Shown in pieces: positions 57,291 through 64,000 of a stretch of 64,000 nucleotides of DNA. Within the stretch, counting starts at the first letter, position 1, and the number at the start of each line of letters is the position of its first letter. The stretch is from JACVRW01 sp963764665 (GTDB lineage Bacteria; Actinomycetota; Thermoleophilia; Solirubrobacterales; Thermoleophilaceae): contig CAVXTL010000008.1 in NCBI GenBank assembly GCA_963764665.1, forward strand, positions 127,280 through 191,279, read 5' to 3'. Below the pieces are notes generated by a model. It made no database searches, had not been told where the DNA came from, and was given only the letters and a program-made list of their open reading frames with translations. The translations under genes and the position numbers were made by a program.

Positions 57291-58252
57291 TGCCCGAGGA
57301 ACGCGACGGCGAGGCCCAGGAGCCTGAGGCCACGGACTCGCCCGAGGCCGGCGAGGGCCAGGAGCCCGAGGCCGTGCCCGGCGAGCCCGGCGAGGCCACC
57401 CCCGAGTCGCCCGAGGCCGACGAGCCCCAGGAGCCCGAGGTAGAGGCCGAGGAGCCCAAGGCGGAGGCCGAGGATGCCGCCGAAGACGCCGAGGAGCCCG
57501 CGGTAGAGCCTGAGGAGCCCGCGGCAGAGGCTGAGGAGCCCGCCGCCGAGCCGGAGGCCGAGGAGCCCGCCGCGTCCGAGGACGCCGCCGAGCCCGCAGA
57601 GGAAAGCGCCGATGAGGCCGCAGAGCCGGTCGCCGAGGGCGACGAGGCCGCGCCCGCCGACGCTGACGAGGCAGAGCGCCCGCGCGGGCGCAAGAAGGAG
57701 TCCGACAAGAAGTCCGACGAGGAGCTGATCCCCGGAGCGCACCTCGAGCCGGATCTCGTGCTCGAGGAGGAGCAGCGCCCGCAGAGCGAGTTCGGCGAGT
57801 ACGGCGAGGTGGACGAGACCACCGGCGAGCCGGGCGAGGACGATGCCACCGGCGAGGCCGGAGTGGATGCCGCGCCCGTGGCACGCGAGCCGATCGCGCT
57901 GGCGGCCGACGCCCGCTACTCCGCCACCGGCAAGCGCAAGAGCGCCGTGGCGCGGGTCATCCTGAAGCCGGGCGAGGGCACTTACACCATCAACAGCAGG
58001 CACCTCGACGAGTACTTCCCGCGGATCCGCCTGCAGCGGATGGCCGCCCAGCCGCTCGAGGCAGCCGGCTACCAGACCCGCATGGACGTGGTGGCGCGAA
58101 TCCACGGCGGCGGCATCTCCGCCCAGGCCACGGCGCTGCGCCATGGCATCGCACGCGCGCTCGTGGAGGCCGACCCGGCGCTTCGCGGCGAGCTCAACTT
58201 CAAACCCTATCTTCTATTAGACTACTACCTATACCCGAGGAGACTTCTATGA
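57290..58252 (+). CDS. rpsI: Ribosomal protein S9 with long acidic N-terminal extension, 3' end replaced at the junction
   Basis: The S9 domain starts near residue 210 (YSATGKRKSAVARVILKPGEG) and runs through GGGISAQATALRHGIARALVEADPALRGEL. After that the normal basic tail, which in other S9 proteins ends in a K-x-R-K-x-P-Q-x-S-K-R type sequence contacting tRNA, is missing and replaced by 17 or so residues from AT-rich DNA (ending in DYYLYPRRLL). The first 205 residues are a Glu/Ala/Pro-rich extension with one basic patch, far longer than the 40-50 residue extension known in Streptomyces S9. The truncation is best read as an assembly join, not biology. Confidence 0.85.
   Translation: MPEERDGEAQEPEATDSPEAGEGQEPEAVPGEPGEATPESPEADEPQEPEVEAEEPKAEAEDAAEDAEEPAVEPEEPAAEAEEPAAEPEAEEPAASEDAAEPAEESADEAAEPVAEGDEAAPADADEAERPRGRKKESDKKSDEELIPGAHLEPDLVLEEEQRPQSEFGEYGEVDETTGEPGEDDATGEAGVDAAPVAREPIALAADARYSATGKRKSAVARVILKPGEGTYTINSRHLDEYFPRIRLQRMAAQPLEAAGYQTRMDVVARIHGGGISAQATALRHGIARALVEADPALRGELNFKPYLLLDYYLYPRRLL
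58196..58203. other. Composition break: likely chimeric contig junction
   Basis: Left of here 58,141-58,200 is 72% GC by count and encodes S9 in good register. Right of here 58,261-58,320 is 33% GC with no recognisable continuation. The last S9-like codons are GAG-CTC-AA; expected Lys/Arg-rich codons are absent. No tRNA, integrase, transposase or terminal repeat is seen on either side. Confidence 0.85.
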
Positions 58253-58334
58253 CATGTCAATACAGACTCATTCAAAGGTATGGATAGTCTTAAGAGAAAG
58301 GAATATGTAACCTATTTGTGACCTCTATTGAGCC

Positions 58335-58707
58335 TTAGAGAAAATTGTTCAAAAATTGTCTGAAACCTTTAATAATCCTATATTAGAGAAACATCCTATT
58401 TGGACTTTTATGATGATTCTCTAATAATAAACGGTTTTCCTCCTAATTTTACCAAACAATAAAGAGGGTTTTAAGCAATTTATATATATTCTGTGGAACG
58501 CGTTCCCTGATATAAGAATCATATTTGATGACATTATTACTTATCGAGGAAAATAAAGTTGTTTGCCGATACGTTTTATTTGGAACTCATGAAGGTGAGT
58601 TTTTGGGGATCTTTCCAACCAAAAAGACTTTTAAAGTGAATGGGATGACCATATTTTACTTTAAGGATAGAAAATGTGTTCAGCGTTGGAACCTAGTAAA
58701 GATATGA
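58335..58707 (+). pseudogene. Frameshifted SnoaL-like ester cyclase
   Basis: Pieces of a SnoaL-like (polyketide/ester cyclase) fold appear in different frames in the right order: EKIVQKLSETFNN, DFYDDSLIINGFPPNFTK, EGFKQFIYILWNAFPDIRII then FDDIIT, and finally EENKVVCRYVLFGTHEGEF with the C-terminal NGMTIFYFKDRKCVQRWNL. The last part is a continuous frame from 58549 to the stop at 58707. At least three frame changes are needed. The pattern is a decayed gene or low-quality sequence; the family assignment rests on the GTHEGEFLGI stretch and the I-F-x-F-x-D-x-K-x-V-x-x-W ending. Confidence 0.55.
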
Positions 58708-60065
58708 CATCTTTAATGGAACAGTTAAAGCCATAGTGACACCTACTTGATACATGTCAAATTATCAAGAATACCGGTGAAAGAATAACCAGAGCGTTCA
58801 TGGTATTAATTTGTTTTATTCTTATGATTTAATTTGCGTTTTCTGCCAAGGTGTATTGTTGGGTGAGACCTTTTCTCCCTAGTTAATAACATTCTGCTGA
58901 GTGTAAAGAAACGTAGAAACACTTTATTGGCATTCTACTTTGACAGCGTTAAACATACTTTTGCATTTTAATTATGATGATTCTTGAGAGGACTTTTCCT
59001 CTATGACCTGATGAAAGTTCATAAATAATTGATTTAAATTTTTTTGATAAAAAATACTCTAGAAATGAAACAATTATCCTTGCCATTCATATCGGCTGTA
59101 AAAATTGTTATCATTTCTGGTTTTAGGTCGCTAACAATATTTAATAATTCATCGATCCGATACGAGCCTGAATGTATTCTATCGTCCCTAAAATGATGAC
59201 TCAAAACCTTGTATTCTTGAGCTCTAGTTTGATTTGAGTTGGTACCTCCGAAACTATAATTATTTCATCATTCATTTACGTGTACATCATCTATGCATAC
59301 ATATCAAAATGAATTTGTTAATAAGAATTACTTTCGGTGTTTGATTAATGCGTACTCTTAAAGACCTCAAAAATTTGAGTTGACTAGTTGGTTTTGCTAG
59401 TCATATCGTCTAGCTATTCGAGCAGACTGTCAACTATTCTATATATTACCTTGTTACTACCACGTTTGCATTATTAAATCCATATTTTGCATAGTTTACA
59501 TACTACTGCAACTCATCCAAACAAATAGGGGGACAAAAAAGATTGACTTGCAATTTCATTTTAGGATTAAATAGCTGGGGATTGATTGTCTATAGGGCTA
59601 ATACTATCTATGCAATAAAAAGATGGATATTTGTTCATAATTATAATATTATCAACCCGAATTTATTATTTAATAACAAATCCTTGCATACAAATATAGA
59701 ATACATTGGTAGGGACTATATTAGAATTAGGGAAGCTACCCTTAATACGAAATATATCTAATCATCAATAGTGTAATTTTAAGCGTATGGATTCAAAATA
59801 GATTAAATGATTTTCACCATTTTATGAACTAATATATATTAATCTTATTTTATGCTTTATTACCTATGTTATCTAAATTTGTGTATATAGGGTGATAATG
59901 TGTCCGTCGAATACTTGCATTATGTGGCATCTTATAAGAAAAAGATAAAAAATCAACATAATAGCACTGATAAACGTATATCTTTACCAAAGAGAACATC
60001 TGTACGTACACCTTTGCATAACAATAAGAATATGACAAAGGTTCATCTCGAATCCTGGTATAAAG
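58708..60065. other. AT-rich stretch without recognisable gene
   Basis: Roughly 1.36 kb. Two open frames, 59543-59761 (plus) and 59850-60038 (minus), have no motif and a residue mix (many Ile, Asn, Tyr) expected of random AT-rich DNA. I find no tRNA, rRNA or repeat here. Confidence 0.5.
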
Positions 60066-60454
60066 AAAAATAAGAAATACCGAGTCTTGCTAGCTGAATC
60101 AAACGCTGGTGTACGCGCAATAATCAAACTATTTTTGGAATCTTTGAATCTGGATTACATTGCTGTTGATAGCGGTGACGAGCTTTACGTCTTTTTTCTA
60201 ATACTATTGACAATAGAGGGAAAAATTATGATGTTGTGTTACTCGATACCCATTTACATGGACTTTCTGGATTAGAGGTCGCAATCGAGATTCATAAACA
60301 GAGTCCCGATCAAAGGATTATGATCATGAGCGCTTCACCACGAGAGCACTTGCCTGATGAATTAATAAAATCGACCAAAATAAACGAGGGTGATATTTTT
60401 ACGAAACCATTTAGACTTGCGGAATTAATTTGTTCAATTGAACCAATACACTAG
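60066..60454 (+). pseudogene. Frameshifted response-regulator receiver domain
   Basis: The first part reads KKYRVLLAESNAGVRAIIKL then FLESLNLDYIAVDSGDE; the second, in another frame from about 60200, reads NYDVVLLDTHLHGLSGLEVA, IMIMSASPREHLPDE and IFTKPFRLAELICSI. The phosphoacceptor Asp (LLDTHL) and the conserved Lys (FTKPF) are present. The frames meet at a T6 run near 60191-60196, where removing one T restores the register. No output domain follows, so it would be a stand-alone receiver, common in Thaumarchaeota. No start codon is in frame upstream. Confidence 0.6.
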
Positions 60455-61122
60455 TTTCGAATTATTTACATATAATATGTGATGTCATTTTTCTTACCTA
60501 TTTATCTAGTTTTAGGCCTTGTTAATACCCACATTCCATATCGGATGAGGTTTTGATACTATCAATAATATATTTGTGGAATTGATATATCCATTATTTG
60601 TAGGCGGAGTGAAACAAATATTTGCATAGGTCAATTTTGGATTTTTTTACTATGAAACTAACAAATGGTAACCTAATATGTCCACCCACAAGAAAGACCT
60701 TCCCGGATCACCATATCGGGACAATCTACTATTATCGCAAACGTTCTTCATTTAATCCTATTTATGAATAACTGGAATTCTGATTGGATTGTTTGATCTT
60801 GATTTCTGAATCGGTTGATTTTTGGATCTGATTCAAAATGATTTATTACAATATAAACTCCTATATCGTTCAGATTATGAGAATCCTTAAGGTAACAGGT
60901 ACTATAAGAATCAAGCAAGAAATCTTAGAGTCACACAATTTGGGTCTATCTACCTATACGACAAATCTTGTTAGTGACTAGTTTAATCCGAATTGGGGGC
61001 GCACTACTTATCCATCAATTTCTAAGATTATCAACGATCTACTGATTCTTCACTTCTGATGATCCAATGGGTGGGAAAAATATTGAATCATCTAATTAGG
61101 ATGTCTTAAAATGTTATAAGCA
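60455..61122. other. AT-rich stretch without recognisable gene
   Basis: About 670 bases with no open frame that shows a motif or a hydrophobic or charge pattern. A 47-codon frame around 60838 is possible but has no support. Nothing else seen. Confidence 0.5.
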
Positions 61123-61605
61123 ATGAACTCACGAAAATCTAAGGGAGTTGAAAAATGGATGATTTTCTCTGATATTGAAAAAGCAGGAGATTTGGCAGAA
61201 CAAGTAGCCTTGCAAATTAAAAATTCCAATGGCAATCTCAGAACAGTTTATTATAAACTTGAAGAAATTTTGGTTAATTATAGGAAAAATAACGTTGACG
61301 TAGATTTAATTATGCCAGCTATCTATGAAGTTGATTTTGAATTTAGCAAGACGAATCCTGATGGTAGATCAGTATGGATCGCCTATGCGGACGCATTGCA
61401 TGAAGAGTTATGTGATTCAAACGGCAGTCTTCACAAAATGGTGAAATTTGATAACAATCTAAAAGGTGCATCCCTAGTCAATCATATAATGGACCAACTA
61501 AATTTACCACCGAGTTCAACTCTGTTGATAAGTCCAATAGCCGCAAGTATCCTGGGGCTCGGAGTAACGGCGTTTTGCAAACATGAAAATAAAAAATGTG
61601 ACTGA
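61123..61605 (+). CDS. Hypothetical protein, 160 residues, AT-rich segment
   Basis: The only recognisably clean longer frame in the AT-rich tail. The N-terminal part is helical and charged (IFSDIEKAGDLAEQVALQIK, YYKLEEILVNYRKN), the middle carries DFEFSKTNPDGRSVWIAYAD, and the C-terminus has a short hydrophobic stretch (LLISPIAASILGLGVTAF) that might be a membrane helix, ending in HENKKCD. No family recognised. An inner ATG at 61159 is an alternative start. Confidence 0.6.
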   Translation: MNSRKSKGVEKWMIFSDIEKAGDLAEQVALQIKNSNGNLRTVYYKLEEILVNYRKNNVDVDLIMPAIYEVDFEFSKTNPDGRSVWIAYADALHEELCDSNGSLHKMVKFDNNLKGASLVNHIMDQLNLPPSSTLLISPIAASILGLGVTAFCKHENKKCD

Positions 61606-62028
61606 TAGCCTTCAATCAAGGTTGCACAAGTCAAATTCGATCAAATACAATAATATGACTAATTACATCAAGAACTATTGATTTGATCACATTATTTCTT
61701 TCAAAGAGATAATGATCGATTCTAACTTTTACATGCCAATTAGTCTTGTTTGTTGTTCTAGTGTTACCATTTGAACAAATCATAAAAAGGATAATGCAAT
61801 CTGTCAGAAAAGAAAAAATAGTAAAATGTTAATTAATGATGTGATTGATAGAAAATTTTAGAACTTCAGGGCAGGTATCATCTTTCATGACCTTCCCGCG
61901 TTTGGAGAGTAATTAATATTTCAAATCAAATATCTGTTTTTGATAGCCTATGATTTTCTTCGTTACATGCGACAACATGGAATGGCAATTAAATATATTG
62001 GTCTAGTTCTCCACTGGTGATTATAGTA
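61606..62028. other. AT-rich gap before the DsbA-like gene
   Basis: About 420 bases with no recognisable gene or RNA on either strand. Promoter elements for the following gene should be in the last 60 bases, but no clear TATA-like box could be picked with confidence. Confidence 0.45.
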
Positions 62029-62749
62029 ATGAAATTTCATATCGAAAAAACTTCCATCTGTTTAAGTCTTGTTTTTTTTGTATTCTTAACTACCTATGTT
62101 GTGTTGAACTCTCATGATTTACGTATTTTAAATTTAAAACTGGATAGTTTTGTATTTGGTCAATCCCAGAATTTAAGTCTGTCAACCCTAATTAATGACG
62201 GATCTCCATATTATGGAAATTTGTCTGCACCCCTTGTAGTAGTAGACTTTAGCGACTTTCAATGCCATTTATGCAAAAGATATGTTGATAATACTGAACC
62301 ACAAATAAATTCTACTTATATCCAGAAAGGAGAAGTTGTATATGTTTTTAAACATCTTCCAAATAGAGGTATTGAATCCAAACCGATTTCATTTGGCCTC
62401 CCAATGTATCAATGATCAGGGAAAATTCTGGGACTTTCACAAATTATTATATGAGAAACAGGGACCAATAGATTCTGGTTGGGCTAATTCTGATAATATT
62501 AAGAAGTTTGTCTCTCAATTGAATGGGATTAATACCGATGAATTTAACTCTTGTTTTAATGACAAGAAGTATGATTCGTTCATAGACAATGACATTGCCT
62601 TGGCAAATTCTCTTGGATTCCATGCTACGCCCTCATTCTTGATAATGAATAGTGAGGGCTCAATAATAAAGAAAATCGAAGGACCAAAACCATTTCCAAT
62701 TTTTAGTTCAGTCATTGAAACTTTAGAGAAGGACATGGCTAATAACTAA
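62029..62749 (+). pseudogene. DsbA-like thioredoxin protein with one frameshift
   Basis: The N-terminus has a hydrophobic anchor (ICLSLVFFVFLTTYVVL). The thioredoxin part shows VVVDFSDFQCHLCKRYVDNT with a C-x-x-C active site, VVYVFKHLPN, then in the next frame ASQCINDQGKFWDFHKLLYE and the cis-Pro loop FHATPSFLIMNSEGSIIKKI. The frame changes near 62394 at TTTGG; deleting one G would give PISFASQCINDQG. Exported membrane-anchored DsbA/DsbG-like proteins with this layout are abundant in Nitrososphaera-type archaea. Probably one intact gene with a base error. Confidence 0.7.
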
Positions 62750-62864
62750 AGTTAATGTCCAAACCTAAAAAATTTCTAAGCCGATATTTAATGCACACTC
62801 TAGAGAGATATGAAAAGAAAGGAAAAATATTACATCCCATAGTTTCCTTACTACAAATAAGGAT

Positions 62865-63364
62865 ATGAATTTATTTTTACTAGGATTTAAAATAGTATAC
62901 CTTTCAAATCCCTTTTTTTACATAGGTGTGACTATGTTAGTTTTCTTGTTACTGTGGATATCCTTTAACATCCTTGATGAACTCTTGTTTTTCACTCCGA
63001 TTCTGTACTTTTATCTACCGACCGATGCAATAATTGGATTCATCTTAACAATCATCATATCCATCATGTTAGGCATCGTAGTCGCTATGAACATCTATTT
63101 AATAAGACACTCAAACCTTCAGTAAACGGTAAGTCGTGGATTTCAGGCTCATCCCTGGAGTAATTAGTAGTGTCTCGCAAGTTGTTCCTATTCGGATTCT
63201 TAATGATATCTACTTTTGGTGGAGTGGGTATTATAGCTACCGTGTTTCTCACAAATTATCAGATTCAAGCTAAAATTAGTATCAATATTTTTAATGATAT
63301 ATACTTTATACACTGTGTGCAAGAAAATCACCAGTCATTGTAATGTCCTGTCCAATGGCTGATC
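62865..63364 (+). pseudogene. Frame-broken integral membrane protein
   Basis: The frame from ATG 62865 gives 86 residues with two or three helices (PFFYIGVTMLVFLLLWISF, IIGFILTIIISIMLGIVVAM). Its natural continuation appears in other frames: LFLFGFLMISTFGGVGIIAT, VFLTNYQIQAKIS, and a cysteine-rich end CKKITSHCNVLSNG with a stop at 63362. The GG-x-GIIAT-x-FLTNYQI pattern is familiar from small thaumarchaeal membrane proteins of unknown function. At least two or three indels are needed to restore one frame. Confidence 0.5.
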
Positions 63365-63488
63365 ACATAAGTACAAAAGGACATTCAGGATTTGGTTTGT
63401 GAATGTCAAAAAAATGATACTGATTCAAATAATTGGAGAACGAATAATAGAATAATTCCTGTTTACAAAAATATTGATACAATATAAA

Positions 63489-63803
63489 ATGATTTTTTAT
63501 TCTTTGTTTTTTTGGCTTGCCTCTTTGAGATAGGAGGGATATCTTGTTTGGCCGTGGTCGAGGAGGAGTTATAGTTGATTTTTTGGGGCTTTGGGGGGTT
63601 TTATTCTTTTCTTATCCAGGACAAATCAACCATTTCAGAATACTACTTTTCATAGAACTTATGCTGCATACAGTGGTATTTTTATCGTAACGGCTATTAT
63701 CTGGCGTTTAATAGATAAAAAAAGTCCTGACAAATCTGAAATAAATGATGGTGCTGTGGTGCTATTGGGTGCATTAGTAATTTTTATGCGTCTCATTAGC
63801 GAT
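63489..63803 (+). pseudogene. Frame-broken YnfA/UPF0060-like membrane protein
   Basis: Starting at ATG 63489, MIFYSLFFWLASL matches the first helix of YnfA proteins. EIGG then YLVWPWSRRSYS follow in other frames. FFGALGGFILFLSRTNQPFQ and NTTFHRTYAAYSGIFIVTA then IIWRLIDKKSPDKSE are the second half, and GALVIFYASH ends it when the frame shifts at a T run near 63780. YnfA-type proteins are about 105-110 residues with four helices, which fits this span. Three or four single-base changes disrupt it. Confidence 0.55.
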
Positions 63804-64000
63804 CGATTAATAAAGATACATGGTAAGTATTTTCTTGGCATATTAATTTGAACAATTGAGCATAGGGAAACAGAACTGACTCATTAGATATTTAATTTTT
63901 GAAGTTTTTTATGCACTGATGAGTCGGAGTTGCATTACCCTGTGACGGCTTCGCACTGCAGTCTATTTTCATGAAATTCATTTCAATCTCAATTGCTACC

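Noticed and set aside
58150..58260. Horizontal insertion into rpsI as a biological event
   Set aside because: rpsI is essential and loses its end; no mobility gene, tRNA or target duplication is present; an assembly join is simpler.
59543..59761. 72-codon plus-strand frame in AT-rich DNA
   Set aside because: Ile/Asn/Tyr-rich, no motif, typical of chance frames in AT-rich sequence.
59850..60038. 62-codon minus-strand frame in AT-rich DNA
   Set aside because: Same reasons; residue content is that of random AT-rich DNA.
60040..60060. GGTTC-like and GAATCC-like segments suggesting a tRNA T-arm
   Set aside because: No acceptor stem, anticodon arm or D-arm could be built around it.
1..64000. CRISPR array, insertion sequence, prophage or attachment site
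   Set aside because: No spaced direct repeats, transposase, integrase, phage structural gene or terminal inverted repeats were seen.

Overview
The window holds two unrelated pieces of DNA. Positions 1 to about 58,197 are very GC-rich (72% in a hand count of 58,141-58,200). Genes are tightly packed, with many ATGA, GTGA and TAATG overlaps and many GTG starts. Gene content is actinobacterial: a CysO/CysM/Mec cysteine module, GuaB3, HU, long-form PyrF, an R2lox-type oxidase and a ydaO riboswitch ahead of an M23 peptidase. My best guess is a Thermoleophilia (Solirubrobacterales-like) chromosome. No rRNA is present to confirm this.

Positions from about 58,198 to 64,000 are AT-rich (33% GC in a hand count of 58,261-58,320). 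Coding density is low, and the recognisable proteins (DsbA-like thioredoxin, response regulator, SnoaL-like cyclase, YnfA-like membrane protein) look archaeal, perhaps a Nitrososphaerales ammonia oxidiser. The switch falls inside the rpsI gene and removes the conserved C-terminus of ribosomal protein S9. An assembly chimera is the simplest reading. Nearly every recognisable gene in the AT-rich tail is broken by small frameshifts, often at homopolymers, so the tail also looks like poorly corrected sequence.

Layout of the GC-rich part: 1-3.2 kb, Fe3+-type ABC importer; 3.1-4.9 kb, GH20 hexosaminidase and a small thioredoxin-fold protein; 4.9-9.1 kb, SUF iron-sulfur operon (Rrf2 regulator, sufC, sufD, sufS, sufU; no sufB); 9.1-11.8 kb, SCO1, GNAT and a NarL-type two-component system; 11.9-16.2 kb, rhodanese-ThiF activating enzyme, CAP protein, CysO, cupin and CysM; 16.2-17.6 kb, TatA with two twin-arginine ferritin-like proteins; 17.6-19.9 kb, TetR regulator, R2lox-SCP2 fusion and the JAMM protease Mec; 20-22.8 kb, two acyl-CoA dehydrogenases; 22.8-30.8 kb, propeller lipoprotein, metallopeptidase, DUF1802, hydantoinase/oxoprolinase pair with a beta-hydroxyacid dehydrogenase; 31-37.7 kb, flavin reductase, NadB, HDAC-like hydrolase, SPOR protein, glycosyltransferase and AsnB; 37.7-41.7 kb, Flp pilin, tiny basic Cys protein, murI-rph-rdgB-CDF; 41.7-45.1 kb, roadblock protein and TldD/TldE; 45.2-54.6 kb, HU, PyrF, LysM protein, D,D-carboxypeptidase, PfkB kinase, GuaB3, GuaA and two secreted hydrolase-like proteins; 54.6-58.2 kb, cupin, GlsB-like protein, M23 peptidase under a ydaO riboswitch, then rplM and the truncated rpsI.

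The most coherent biology is sulfur handling. The rhodanese-ThiF protein should adenylate and thiolate CysO; CysM would build cysteine on the CysO thiocarboxylate; Mec would release it. The rhodanese-ThiF and cysM genes share a 15-base promoter-like motif at identical spacing to an ATG, and CysO ends in Gly-Gly-Arg rather than Gly-Gly. The SUF operon uses cysteine sulfur next door. I did not find a wholly new system. The strongest leads are the CysO variant and shared promoter, the R2lox-SCP2 fusion with paired operators, the acidic S9 extension, the Tat/ferritin operon, and a structured RNA with terminator at 11.86-12.02 kb.
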